DNA from: Streptomyces canus
GTDB lineage: Bacteria; Actinomycetota; Actinomycetes; Streptomycetales; Streptomycetaceae
DNA length: 64,000 nt
Assembly: GCF_001514145.1 (NCBI RefSeq)
Contig: NZ_KQ948668.1
Span: 124,001-188,000, forward strand
Reading direction: 5' to 3'
A program made the translations under genes and the position numbers. The notes beneath the pieces were generated by a model, which saw nothing but the letters and a program-made list of their open reading frames with translations, had not been told where the DNA came from and did no database searches. Positions 14,208-23,931 of this stretch are shown in pieces (within the stretch, counting starts at the first letter, position 1; each line of letters begins with the position of its first letter).

Positions 14208-16262
14208 ATGTCCGATGTCAACCGGCGCAGATTCCTCCAACTCGCGGGTGCCACCACGGCCTTCACCGCCCTGTCGAACAGCATCCAGCGCGCCGCCGCG
14301 CTTCCGGCCCATCACCGCACGGGGACGATCCGGGACGTCGAACACGTCGTCGTCCTGATGCAGGAGAACCGGTCCTTCGATCACTACTTCGGCTCGCTCA
14401 GAGGTGTGCGCGGTTTCGGCGACCCGCGCCCGGTGACCCTGCAGAACGGCAAATCCGTCTGGCACCAGGCGGACGCGACGGGCAAGGACGTCCTGCCGTT
14501 CCGCCCCGACGCCGACGATCTGGGCCTGCAGTTCATCCAGGACCTCCCGCACGGCTGGAACGACGGACATGCCGCCTTCAACGGGGGCAAGTACGACAAA
14601 TGGGTCCCGAACAAGGGCTCCACGACCATGGCGTACCTGACCCGCGAGGACATCCCGTTCCACTACGCCCTGGCCGACTCGTTCACCATCTGCGACGCCT
14701 ACCACTGCTCGTTCATCGGCTCGACCGACCCGAACCGCTACTACCTGTGGACGGGTTACACGGGCAACGACGGCCAGGGCGGCGGCCCGGTCCTCGGCAA
14801 CGACGAGATCGGCTACGGCTGGACGACCTACCCCGAGCGTCTGGAGAAGGCCGGCGTCTCCTGGAAGATCTACCAGGACGTCGGCGACGGCCTCGACGCG
14901 AACGGCTCCTGGGGCTGGATCCCGGATGCCTACCGAGGCAACTACGGCGACAACTCGCTGCTCTACTTCAACCAGTACCGGAACGCCAAGCCCGGCGACC
15001 CGCTGTACGACAAGGCCCGCACCGGCACGGACTACACCAAGGGCGAGGGCTACTTCGACCAGCTGAAGGCCGACGTGAAGGGCGGAAAGCTGCCCCAGGT
15101 CTCCTGGATCGTCGCTCCCGAGGCCTTCACCGAGCACCCCAACTGGCCCGCGAACTACGGCGCCTGGTACATCGCCCAGGTCCTGGACGCGCTCACCTCG
15201 GATCCCGCGGTGTGGGCGAAGACCGCCCTGTTCATCACGTACGACGAGAACGACGGCTTCTTCGACCACGTGGTCCCCGCCTTCCCGCCCGGCTCGGCCG
15301 CCCAGGGCAAGTCCACGGTCGACCCCGCTCCCGACCTGTTCAAGGGCGACAGCAGCCACCCGGCCGGCCCCTACGGCCTCGGCCAGCGTGTGCCCATGCT
15401 CGTCGTCTCGCCCTGGAGCAAGGGCGGTTACGTCTGCTCCGAGACACTCGACCACACCTCGGTCATCCGCTTCCTGGAGACCCGCTTCGGCGTCCACGAG
15501 CCCAACATCTCGCCCTGGCGGCGCGCGGTCTGCGGCGACCTGACCTCCGCCTTCGACTTCTCCCGCAAGGACACCAAGCCGGTCGCCCTCCCGGACACCG
15601 ACGGCTACGAGCCGCCGGACCGCGAGCGCCACCCCGACTACGTGCCGGTGCCGCCCGTCGTCGGCGCCCTGCCGAAGCAGGAGCGCGGACTGCGCCCCGC
15701 CCGCCCGCTGAAGTACGCCCCGCACGTGGACGGTTCGGTGGACGCGGCGCGCGGCAGGTTCACGCTGGCCTTCGCCTCCGGGGCCAAGGCGGGCGCCGCC
15801 TTCCTGGTGACCTCCGGCAACCGCACCGACGGGCCCTGGAGCTACACCACCGAGGCCGGCAAGACCGTCTCGGACACCTGGAACTCGGCGTACTCGAAGG
15901 GGTCGTACGACCTGACGGTGCACGGCCCGGCCGGTTTCCTGCGCGTCTTCAAGGGGCCGAACGGGACCGCCGGTCCCGAGGTCACCGCCCGCCACGAAGG
16001 TGACGACGTCGAGCTGACGTTCACCAACAAGGGCTCCGGCACGGTCCGTCTGAAGGTCGTGAGCGGCTACGGGGACCCCGCGAGGACCTTCACCGTGCGG
16101 GCCGGTGCCACCGCCCGGCACACCTTCCGCCTCGCCAGGAGCCGGCGCTGGTACGACCTCACGGTCACCTCCGACGCCGATCCGGCGTTCCTGAGGCGAT
16201 TCGCCGGACATGTCGAGAACGGGCGCACCGGAGTGAGCGATCCGGCCGTAATCACCAGGTAA
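14208..16262 (+). CDS. Tat-exported phosphocholine-type phospholipase C
   Basis: A 684-aa secreted phosphoesterase of the AcpA/bacterial phospholipase C superfamily. The N-terminus NRRRFLQLAGATTAF is a twin-arginine signal, and the catalytic domain starts IRDVEHVVVLMQENRSFDHYFG. Metal and active-site stretches include SFIGSTDPNRYYLWTG, FITYDENDGFFDHV and RVPMLVVSPWSKGG. Two C-terminal beta-sandwich domains (about residues 500-590 and 600-680) match the DUF756 repeats of this family. It hydrolyses phosphatidylcholine-like lipids outside the cell to recover phosphate or polar head groups. The start ATG is 168 bp from the divergent transporter start. Confidence 0.92.
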   Translation: MSDVNRRRFLQLAGATTAFTALSNSIQRAAALPAHHRTGTIRDVEHVVVLMQENRSFDHYFGSLRGVRGFGDPRPVTLQNGKSVWHQADATGKDVLPFRPDADDLGLQFIQDLPHGWNDGHAAFNGGKYDKWVPNKGSTTMAYLTREDIPFHYALADSFTICDAYHCSFIGSTDPNRYYLWTGYTGNDGQGGGPVLGNDEIGYGWTTYPERLEKAGVSWKIYQDVGDGLDANGSWGWIPDAYRGNYGDNSLLYFNQYRNAKPGDPLYDKARTGTDYTKGEGYFDQLKADVKGGKLPQVSWIVAPEAFTEHPNWPANYGAWYIAQVLDALTSDPAVWAKTALFITYDENDGFFDHVVPAFPPGSAAQGKSTVDPAPDLFKGDSSHPAGPYGLGQRVPMLVVSPWSKGGYVCSETLDHTSVIRFLETRFGVHEPNISPWRRAVCGDLTSAFDFSRKDTKPVALPDTDGYEPPDRERHPDYVPVPPVVGALPKQERGLRPARPLKYAPHVDGSVDAARGRFTLAFASGAKAGAAFLVTSGNRTDGPWSYTTEAGKTVSDTWNSAYSKGSYDLTVHGPAGFLRVFKGPNGTAGPEVTARHEGDDVELTFTNKGSGTVRLKVVSGYGDPARTFTVRAGATARHTFRLARSRRWYDLTVTSDADPAFLRRFAGHVENGRTGVSDPAVITR

Positions 16263-16325
16263 AGCCGCCGCGGGAGCGGTCGTTCACCTGGCCGGATCGC
16301 CGTGGTCCCGGGGTAGTGTGCCCCG

Positions 16326-17189
16326 GTGACCACGCATTCGAACACACCTGCAGGCTGGTACCCCGATCCGCACGGAGCGTCCCAGACGCTCCGTTACTGG
16401 GACGGGGCGCAGTGGACGCAGCACACGCACCAGGACCAGCAGGGGGCGGGGCAGGCCCAGGCTCAGGCCGTGCAGGCCCCGCCGGTCCAGCAGGCACCGC
16501 AGATACCTCAGCAGTCGGCCGGTCCCGACCCGCGCGTGCAGCGTCAGGTGCAGCAGCAGGCCGGGGTCACCGCGGGCGGGCCCGGCGGCGGCACGCTGTT
16601 CTCCGAGCCGGTGCTCGTGGTCAACCAGAAGGCCAAACTGATCGAGCTGACCAACGAGTACAAGGTCATGGATCAGAACGGCAATCAGGTCGGCTCCGTC
16701 ACCCAGGTCGGGCAGAGCGCCTTCCGGAAGATCGTGCGGTTCCTCTGGAGCATCGACCAGTTCATGAAGATCAGGCTGGAGATCCGCGACGCCCACGGGC
16801 AGCCGGTCATGCTGCTGACCCGGCCGGGGAAGATCTTCAAGTCGCGGGTGATCGTGGAGCGTCCGGACGGTTCGCCGGTCGGTGAGATCGTCCAGCAGAA
16901 CATGATCGGGAAGATCAACTTCGCGATGATGGTGAACGGGCAGAAGGTCGGCGCGATCAAGGCGGAGAACTGGCGGGCCTGGAACTTCGCGATCGTCGAC
17001 CACACCGAGAACGAGGTGGCCCGGATCACGAAGACGTGGGAGGGGCTCGCCAAGACGATGTTCACGACCGCGGACAACTACGTGCTGCAGATCCACTACC
17101 AGCTGCCCGAGCCGCTGCTGAGCCTGGTCGTCGCCACCGCGCTGACGGTCGACACGGCGCTGAAGCAGGACGCCCGCGGGTTCGGCTGA
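16326..17189 (+). CDS. DUF2510 plus LURP-one/scramblase-like protein
   Basis: A 287-aa protein begins with a DUF2510 domain (residues about 8-33: PAGWYPDP, then LRYWDGAQWT). A Gln/Pro-rich linker follows, then a LURP-one-related, phospholipid-scramblase-like beta-barrel (about 90-287; LVVNQKAKLIELTNEYKV, RLEIRDAHGQPVMLL). There is no transmembrane segment except a possible hydrophobic tail. The start is GTG at 16326 only a few nt after TAGTGT, so the transcript may be leaderless. The function of the actinobacterial family is unknown; association with membrane lipids is suggested by fold only. Confidence 0.85.
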   Translation: MTTHSNTPAGWYPDPHGASQTLRYWDGAQWTQHTHQDQQGAGQAQAQAVQAPPVQQAPQIPQQSAGPDPRVQRQVQQQAGVTAGGPGGGTLFSEPVLVVNQKAKLIELTNEYKVMDQNGNQVGSVTQVGQSAFRKIVRFLWSIDQFMKIRLEIRDAHGQPVMLLTRPGKIFKSRVIVERPDGSPVGEIVQQNMIGKINFAMMVNGQKVGAIKAENWRAWNFAIVDHTENEVARITKTWEGLAKTMFTTADNYVLQIHYQLPEPLLSLVVATALTVDTALKQDARGFG

Positions 17190-17195
17190 GCGTCC

Positions 17196-18143
17196 CTACA
17201 GCGGTGTGAGGTGCCCCGGCTCCGGCTGCCGGGGCACACGCTTCTCCCGCAGCGCCGGTTCCACGGACGCCGTCGACGGCTCCAGTGCCAGTACCGCCGC
17301 CACCGGGTGGTCGTCGTCCACCGGCACCGGGGACATCCGGGTCAGCAGCACCACACCCCATGCCGCCAGGCCCGCTCCCGCCAGTGCGAGCAGCACACCG
17401 GCCGCGCCGCCCCGCAGGCTCTCGCCCAGCAGGGAGAGGCCGATCACCGCGGCGGCCACCGGGTTGGCCAGGGTCACCACCGCCAGCGGGGCGCCCAGGC
17501 CGTCACGGTAGGCGGTCTGGGAGAGCAGGAGTCCCCCCGCGGCGAAGGCCGCCACGAGCAGGGCCACGCCGATCACCTGGACGCTGAGCAGTGACTCGGA
17601 ACGGTCCGTCGCGGCCACCGTCACGGTCTGGGTGAGCGCGGAGGCCACCCCCGAGGCGACCCCCGACGCCGACGCGTGCCGTATTCCGGGCCGGGCGCCG
17701 GGACGGGCCAGCAGACCGATCAGGGCCGCCGTCACCGCCGCCACCGCCACCGCCTCGGACGTGCTCAGCACCTTTCCGGGCGCGGACCCCGACGCCACCA
17801 CGAGGATCGCGGCGAGGCCGGCCAGCGTGTACGCCGTGCCGCGCCACTCCGTCGCGCTGACCCGGCGCCCCGCGATCCGCGCGCCCAGCGGCACCGCGGC
17901 GACCAGAGTGAGGGCGCCGAGCGGCTGGACCACGGTCAGGGGGCCGTACTTGAGGGCGACGACGTGCAGCAGGGCGGCCGCCGCGTTGAGCGCGACCGAC
18001 CCCCACCAGGCGCCCGAGCTCAGCATCCGCAGCACACCCGAGCCGGGGTTGCGGGAGGCGAGGCGCTCCTGGGCGACGGCGGCGGCCGCGTAAGCGACAG
18101 AGGAGAGCAGGGAGAGGGCGAGGGCGAGCAGGGTGGCGTTCAT
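17196..18143 (-). CDS. EamA/DMT-type membrane transporter
   Basis: The 315-aa integral membrane protein has about ten hydrophobic helices and two EamA-like halves (AAAVAQERLASRN start; PLTVVQPLGALTLVAAVPLGAR; LAVVTLANPVAAAVIGLSLLGE). Members of the drug/metabolite transporter group export metabolites or small cations. Its ATG overlaps the stop of the PAP2 gene (ATGA at 18140-18143), so the two form an operon. A hydrophilic C-terminal tail of about 40 residues follows the last helix. The substrate is unknown. Confidence 0.88.
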   Translation of the reverse strand: MNATLLALALSLLSSVAYAAAAVAQERLASRNPGSGVLRMLSSGAWWGSVALNAAAALLHVVALKYGPLTVVQPLGALTLVAAVPLGARIAGRRVSATEWRGTAYTLAGLAAILVVASGSAPGKVLSTSEAVAVAAVTAALIGLLARPGARPGIRHASASGVASGVASALTQTVTVAATDRSESLLSVQVIGVALLVAAFAAGGLLLSQTAYRDGLGAPLAVVTLANPVAAAVIGLSLLGESLRGGAAGVLLALAGAGLAAWGVVLLTRMSPVPVDDDHPVAAVLALEPSTASVEPALREKRVPRQPEPGHLTPL

Positions 18144-18982
18144 CGGCCAGCTCCGACCAGGACGTTCTCGTTGGGGTCGGCCGGGCCGAGCTTCTCCTGC
18201 GCCCGGCCCGCAGTGGTGGCCGTCCGGTGCGGCGAGCGAAGCGAGATGGGGCTCCCGCCGGACGAAGTCCGGGGGCGAATGACCGCGAGGGCGATGCCGA
18301 GCAGGGCCGTCGCCACGACCGCGTCCATCCAGTAGTGGTTCGCCGTCCCGACGATCACCACCAGGGTCACCAGCGGGTGCAGCAGCCACAGCCAGCGCCA
18401 GCGCGAGCGGGTGGCCACGATCAGGCCGATCGCCACCATCAGGGCCCAGCCGAAGTGCAGCGAGGGCATCGCCGCGAACTGGTTGGAGAGGGTGTCCGTC
18501 TGCGGCGGGCCGTACACGGAGGGGCCGTAGACCTTCGCGGTGTCGACCAGGCCGGCCGCCGCGAGCATCCGCGGCGGGGCCAGCGGGAAGACGAGGTGCA
18601 GCACCAGGGCGGCGCCGGTGAGCAGGGCGAGGACGCGGCGGGCCCAGATGTAGTGGGCGGGGCGCCTGAGGTACAGCCAGACCAGGAAGGCGACCGTGGC
18701 CGGGAAGTGGACGGTCGCGTAGTAGGTGTTCGCGAGGTGCGCGAGGGTGTCGCCGTGCAGCAGCAGCGACTGCACCGAGCCCTCTCCGGGCAGATCCAGG
18801 ACGCGTTCCCAGTGCCACACGCGGCCGGCGTTGTGGTAGGCCTCGGTGGTGTGGCCCGTGACCAGTTGCCGGCCGAACTTGTAGACGAGGAAGAGTCCTA
18901 CGACGAGCAGGAGCTCACGGACGAGCGGCGGCCGCGCTGTGGCGCTCGGCTTCGCTTCTGCAGGCTCGGTGAGGGCATTCAT
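18140..18982 (-). CDS. PAP2-family membrane phosphatase / inositol phosphotransferase
   Basis: This 280-aa polytopic membrane protein has the lipid phosphatase/phosphotransferase motifs of the PAP2_3 (AUR1-like) group: an early FGRQLVTG region, then AMPSLHFGWAL with the catalytic His and GTANHYWMDAV with the second His. It probably dephosphorylates or transfers a phospho-head group at the membrane. It is the first gene of a two-gene operon with the EamA transporter. The upstream region shared with a divergent TetR gene contains a very long palindrome, suggesting TetR control. Confidence 0.85.
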   Translation of the reverse strand: MNALTEPAEAKPSATARPPLVRELLLVVGLFLVYKFGRQLVTGHTTEAYHNAGRVWHWERVLDLPGEGSVQSLLLHGDTLAHLANTYYATVHFPATVAFLVWLYLRRPAHYIWARRVLALLTGAALVLHLVFPLAPPRMLAAAGLVDTAKVYGPSVYGPPQTDTLSNQFAAMPSLHFGWALMVAIGLIVATRSRWRWLWLLHPLVTLVVIVGTANHYWMDAVVATALLGIALAVIRPRTSSGGSPISLRSPHRTATTAGRAQEKLGPADPNENVLVGAGR

Positions 18983-19077
18983 CCCCCGGCCCCTTCGCTG
19001 ATGGTGGTGCGGCTACTGAAATCTGAACAAGTTGGTGACTCGTCCTGATTCCGAAACTCATCGATACGACCTCGTAC

Positions 19078-19127
19078 CGATACGCCAGTGTACCGATACG
19101 ACCGGGTACCGGTACACTGGCGTATCG
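19078..19127. promoter_or_regulatory. Long operator-like palindrome between PAP2 and TetR genes
   Basis: An 18-bp perfect inverted repeat (19078-19095 and 19110-19127) surrounds a 14-bp spacer. Inside and beside it TACCGATACG occurs twice in direct orientation (19075-19084 and 19091-19100), and CGATACG recurs near 19061. The site lies in the divergent promoter region, 96 bp from the PAP2 start and 88 bp from the tetR-type start, as expected for a shared TetR operator. Confidence 0.75.
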
Positions 19128-19214
19128 ATAGACATACGACACACTGGAATCCGGGAATGAAACGCGGCGGCCTCGAAGCAGGCCGGCCGCCGAGGCGAAT
19201 GAGGGGATGAGCTG

Positions 19215-19829
19215 ATGACGTCGCAGGCCGCGGACGGACCGGAGACGGTCGCCGCCTCGCGCCGCTCCAAGATCACGCCCGAGCGTGAGCAGGAGTTCTT
19301 CGACGCTGTGCTCGAACAGATCCGTGAATGCGGATATGACGCCGTGACCATGGAGGGCGTCGCCAGCAGCACCCGCTGCAGCAAGTCCACCCTCTACCGG
19401 CAGTGGAAGACCAAGCCCCAGTTCGTGGTGGCCGCCCTGCGCTCCCGCCGCAGGTCGAAGTTCGACGGGATCGACACCGGATCGCTCGCCGACGATCTGC
19501 GCGAGGCCGCCCGGGCCGCGGGCCGGTGGTCGATGCACGACACCAAGCTCCTCCAGGCGCTCGGCCACGCCGTCACACAGGACGCGGAGCTCGCGCAGGC
19601 CCTGCGTGAGGCGCTCATCGACCCGGAGATCGCCGCACTGAGGCACATCCTCCAGCGTGGGGTCGACCGGGGTGAGATCGCCGCCGGACACCCGGCGCTG
19701 GAGTACATCCCGGCCCAGATGTTCGGCGTCATCCGCGCCCGGCCCGTCATCGACGGGGAGTACGCCGACCCGGACTACCTGGTCCGCTTCGTGGAGGCGG
19801 TCATACTGCCGGCACTCGGACTGACCTGA
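19215..19829 (+). CDS. TetR-family transcriptional regulator
   Basis: A 204-aa repressor-like protein has an N-terminal TetR helix-turn-helix (residues about 22-70: FFDAVLEQIRECGYDAVTME, then STRCSKSTLYRQWKTK) and a C-terminal ligand domain of the TetR_C type (RWSMHDTKLLQALGHAV, LRHILQRGVDRGEI). It is divergent from the PAP2/EamA operon, with a large palindrome in between. The likely targets are its own gene and that operon. The ligand is unknown; the exported substrate of the EamA transporter would be a natural candidate. Confidence 0.9.
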   Translation: MTSQAADGPETVAASRRSKITPEREQEFFDAVLEQIRECGYDAVTMEGVASSTRCSKSTLYRQWKTKPQFVVAALRSRRRSKFDGIDTGSLADDLREAARAAGRWSMHDTKLLQALGHAVTQDAELAQALREALIDPEIAALRHILQRGVDRGEIAAGHPALEYIPAQMFGVIRARPVIDGEYADPDYLVRFVEAVILPALGLT

Positions 19830-19916
19830 GACCCAGGCCGCCGTCCACGGGATGACGGGACGGTGACCTGCTCGCGCCGCACCGTGGGGACGGGGGCGGC
19901 GCGCACCCCCGGCCGC

Positions 19917-19949
19917 GTGGGGTTCCTCTCGAGCGGAGAGGCGCCCCAC
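19917..19949. terminator. Bidirectional hairpin between convergent genes
   Basis: Stem GTGGGG (19917-19922), a TT/CG mismatch, CCTCTC (19925-19930), a 5-nt loop, GAGAGG (19936-19941) and CCCCAC (19944-19949). It sits between the TetR gene and the convergent DUF2510 gene and can serve both. Confidence 0.75.
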
Positions 19950-19977
19950 CCGGCCGACCGGTGTCCGGGACCGGCCG

Positions 19978-20985
19978 TCAGACGTCCTGGCCGCTGCCGC
20001 CGCCCTTCGACACCTCGATCCCCTTGGTGATGTCGTCGATCACGGTCTGGCCCTCTTCGACGTCTACACCGAACCGCACCACGACGATCTGCTGCGGGTT
20101 CGCCGGGGACGGGAAGGCCAGCGACTCGACATAGCCGTCGGAGCCCTTGCTGGTGACCGCCTTCCAGCGGACCTTGTAGCCCTTCTGCCCCGCCACGGTC
20201 ACCGCCTCGGAGGCGAGGACGTCGTGCGAGGTGATCGAGCCGTAGGTCTTGCCGCCGTAGGACTGCTCGGCGTTCGCCTCGATGTCGGCCTTGGCGACCT
20301 GCTCGGCCGTGCTGCCCTTGGTGCCCAGCGCCAGGGCGGGCGCCGAGTAGGCACCGCCCTTCGTGCACTTCTCGGCGGTGTCGCCGGGGCAGGCGTAGGA
20401 GTCGTTCGAGGTGACGGACGCGCCGACCGAGATCTCCTGGCCGTACCAGTCCTGCGGGATGGGCAGGCTGATCCCGTCGATCGAGTCGGTCACCGAACCG
20501 CTCTCGATCTTCGGCGCCTCGGACTCCTGCGGCGAGGGCGACGCGCCCCCGGAACCCCCGCTGCCACCGGAGCCGCCGGACCCTCCGTTGCCGCCGAACG
20601 GTCCGCCCTGACCCCCGGTGCCGCCGGGCCCGCCCTGGCCCCCCGGCCCCTGCGAGTCGGCCGTGCCGCCGCCGTTGCCGTTGTCGGCCAGCGCGTACAC
20701 ACCCACGCCGATGCTCGCCAGGACCACGACGGCCACCGCGACGGCTATGCCGATACGGCCGCGCCGCGACCCGGCGGGCGGCTGCGAGGGATACGTCGGA
20801 TAGGCCGGGTAGGCTCCGGGGGCCCCCGGGCTCGCGACCTGTTCCGGAGGACCCCATGCGGCGGCCGATCCGGCGGGCCGGGTCCGCTCCGTCCACGCCT
20901 TGCCGTCCCACCAGCGCTCGGTGGCGGGACCGTCACTTGTCTGCCCGGGATCGGGGTACCACCCGGGGGGAGTCTCCTGCGTCAT
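19978..20985 (-). CDS. DUF2510 membrane-anchored protein with extracytoplasmic lipoprotein-like domain
   Basis: The 335-aa protein starts with a DUF2510 domain (7-33: PGWYPDPG, then ERWWDGKAW). A Pro/Tyr-rich linker, one transmembrane helix (about 78-100) and a Gly/Ser-rich spacer (about 103-150) follow, then a folded outer domain of about 180 residues (GISLPIPQDWYGQEI, CPGDTAEKCTKGG, VVVRFGVDVEEGQ). This matches a family of Streptomyces proteins of unknown function. The two Cys in the outer domain could form a disulfide. It is convergent with the TetR gene. No enzymatic motif is visible. Confidence 0.87.
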   Translation of the reverse strand: MTQETPPGWYPDPGQTSDGPATERWWDGKAWTERTRPAGSAAAWGPPEQVASPGAPGAYPAYPTYPSQPPAGSRRGRIGIAVAVAVVVLASIGVGVYALADNGNGGGTADSQGPGGQGGPGGTGGQGGPFGGNGGSGGSGGSGGSGGASPSPQESEAPKIESGSVTDSIDGISLPIPQDWYGQEISVGASVTSNDSYACPGDTAEKCTKGGAYSAPALALGTKGSTAEQVAKADIEANAEQSYGGKTYGSITSHDVLASEAVTVAGQKGYKVRWKAVTSKGSDGYVESLAFPSPANPQQIVVVRFGVDVEEGQTVIDDITKGIEVSKGGGSGQDV

Positions 20986-21237
20986 GCCCCCACCGTATGA
21001 GCCCTCGGTGAAAGAGGGATGAGAGGGGCGCCGGCCGATCCCGCGCATCTCGCCCGACAGGGATGACTGACTGATGGTCAGCTTTGTTGACGGCAGGTCA
21101 CGGGCAGGCCGCGTCGCCTGCCCGTACCCGAGGTCACCCGTGAAGGCAAGAGCTGCTCCGACCGCCCTCCGCTTCCGCACCCGGACGGCTACGCTCGAGA
21201 TCTGTACGTCGTTCGGGCGACTTGGGGAGGTAGCGGG

Positions 21238-23907
21238 ATGACGGAGGTACGGCCGGTTGCGGCCGCCCCGGCCTCGCTGTGGGAGCGCGACGAGGAACTC
21301 GCCGCCGTCGAACGGGTGGTGGACTCCCTGTGCGCGGGCCGCACATCCTCGGGCAGCGTGCTGGTGATCCGCGGCGAGGCGGGCTACGGCAAGACCGCCC
21401 TGCTGGCCGAGACCCGCCGTATCGCCGAGGCACGCGGCTGCACGGTCTGGTCGGCCCGCGGCGGCGAGACCCTCAGGTCCGTCCCCTTCAACGTCGTACG
21501 ACAACTGCTCCAGCCCGCCCTGGTGTCGCTGATGCCCGAGGAGGCCCGCGAGTACCTCGGCGACTGGTACGACATCGCCGGCCCCGCTCTCGGCATCGCG
21601 GACCCGGGGGAGCGGCAGGCCGACCCGCAGGGCGTGTGCGACGGACTGGTCGCCGCGGTGCGCCGGCTGGCCCGCCGGGACTGGCCGCTGGTGCTGATGG
21701 TCGACGACGCCCACTGGGCCGACCAGGAGACCCTGCGCTGGCTCGCCGCCTTCGTCGAGCGCCTGGACGACCTGTCCGTCCTGGTCGTGGTGGCGCGCCG
21801 CCCCGGCGAGGCCACCGCCGAGAGCGCCCGCCTCCTGGAGACGGTGGCCTCCGCCGCGGGCGGCCCCGTCACCAACCTCAGCGCCCTCACCCCGGACGCC
21901 GCCGCGGGACTCACCCGCGCCACCCTGGGTGAGCACGCCGACGCCCCGTTCTGCCGCGAGGTGTGGGCCGTCACCGGCGGCAACCCGTACGAGACCGTCG
22001 AACTCCTCGCCAAGGTCCGGGACAGCGGGATGGAGCCCGGCGAGGGCTCGGCGAACGAACTGCGGGAGCTGAACCGCTCGGCCCGCGGCGGCGGCCTCGT
22101 CTCCCGCCTCGAGGAACTCGGCATCGACGCCACCCGGTTCGCCTGGGCGGCCGCGATCCTCGGGTCCGACATCTCCGTCGGCCTGGCGGCCCGGCTCGCC
22201 ACCCTGAAGCCGGAGAAGGCGGCGCTCTGCGCCGAACTGCTGCGCGACGCCCGTATCCTCACCGACTCCGGGACGGAGGACGGCGAGCTGGAGTTCGTCC
22301 ACCCGCTGATCGCCACCGCCGTCTACGACTCCATCCCCGACGCCCTGCGCACCGCCATGCACGGCATCGCCGCACAGCTCGTCACCGACTCCGGGCTGGG
22401 CGCCGCGGCCGCCTCCCGGCACCTGCTCCAGGTCCACCCGGACGACGACGAGGAACTCGTCGAGCAACTGCGTGAGGCCGCCCGCGAGCACCTCCTCGTC
22501 GGCGCCCCCGACGCGGCCCGCCGCTGTCTGGAGCGCGCCCTGGTGGAGCCCCCGCCACCCGAGGTCCACGCGCGTGTGCTCTTCGAACTCGGCTGCGCCA
22601 CCCTCCTGACCGCCCCCGCCAAGACCATCGGCCACCTCCAGACCGCGCTCGCCATGCCCGGCCTGGAAGGCTCCGCCCGGGTGGACGCCGTCGTCCGTCT
22701 CTCCCAGGCCCTCATGCACAACAACCAGCTGGAGGAGGCGGTCCGCACGGTCGAGGCGGAGGCCGCCCGGCACGAGGAAGGCCCTGCCAGACTCCGCCTG
22801 CAAGCCGTGTAGTACACCTGGGAGGGGCTCTACCCGGGCGAGGCCACCTCCCCGGCGCGCTCCGAGCGCCTCGCCGCCCTGGCCGCCACCTGTGCGGGCC
22901 GTGACAACTCCGAGCGGGCCCTGCTCATCCTGCGGGGATTCGACGCGATGGCCCGCGGCGAGAGCGCCGAGGAGATCGCCGAAGCGTGTGACCGCGCCCT
23001 CGTCAACGGCCGCCTCGCACCCGGACTCGGCTGGACCGACACCGAGTGGGGCCTCGAACTGCCGCTGATGCTCGCCAGCGCGTACGTCTTCACGGACCGG
23101 CTCGATCGCGCCGAGGCCCTGTACACCGACGCCCTGCGCACCTACGAGTCGGCCGGCTGGAGCGGCGGCCACCTCGCGCTCGCCCATGCCTACGTCGGCC
23201 TCGCCCACCGCCGGCGAGGACGGCTCCGGGAGGCGGAGACCTCCCTGCGCGAGTCGCTCCGGCTCGCCGAGCGGGTGGGACGAGGGCTGCCGCTGTACTG
23301 GTCGGCGACCTGCAACCTCGTCGACACGCTGCTCGCGCGCGGGCATGTCGAGGAGGCATGGGCGATCGCCGAGCAGTACGGGTTCACGCCGCCGTATCCG
23401 TCCACGATCGTGCTGCCCGATCCCCGGTCGGTGCGGGGACGGCTGCTGCTGGCCGTCGGCCGGACCAAGGACGGCATCAACGAACTGGACGCCGCGGAGA
23501 AGGCGGCGGCCGTGCGGGGGCATCACAACCCGGTGCTGGTGCCATGGGCTGTCGATCTCGCCCGGGCGCTCGCCGGTGAGGACCCGGTGCGGGCCGCTCA
23601 GCTGGCCACGGATGTCCGGCGGCATGCCGAGCGGCTCGGTACGGACACGGCCATCGGCGAGGCGTTGCGGTGTGCCGCCGCGCTGGAGACCGGGCAGCGA
23701 GCGGTGCGGCTCGCCGCGCAGGCGGTGGCCTATCTGGAGGCCTCTCCCTGCCAGTACGAGCACGCGGCGGCCCGGGTGGAGTACGGCATCGCGGCGCGGT
23801 CCGTGGCCGAACTCAATCGGGGCTTGGCGCTGGCGCGTTCGTGCGGGGCGGACGGGTTGGTGGCGCAGGCCCGGGAGGTGCTGGAGACGGGGCGTGGGTT
23901 GCGGTGA
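21238..23907 (+). pseudogene. Large AAA-ATPase regulator (LAL-like), interrupted by an in-frame TAG
   Basis: One frame encodes about 889 codons of an ATPase regulator with Walker A GEAGYGKT (46-53), Walker B VLMVDDAHW and TPR-like helical repeats. It is split by a TAG at 22810-22812 after codon 524. Family-like sequence continues in the same frame on both sides (RLQAV, then YTWEGLYPGEA), with no frameshift. The C-terminus ends in LETGRGLR without an obvious LuxR helix-turn-helix. The start ATG has GGGGAGG 7 nt upstream. Either a point mutation (for example CAG to TAG) inactivated it, or a 524-aa ATPase part and a restart at 22948 are made separately. Confidence 0.8.
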
Positions 23908-23931
23908 CCATGTGAGTCGTTCGTCCGGGCA

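Noticed and set aside
20540..20660. Short tandem repeats resembling a repeat array
   Set aside because: They encode the Gly/Ser-rich spacer of the DUF2510 membrane protein in frame; there are no unique spacers, so this is not CRISPR.
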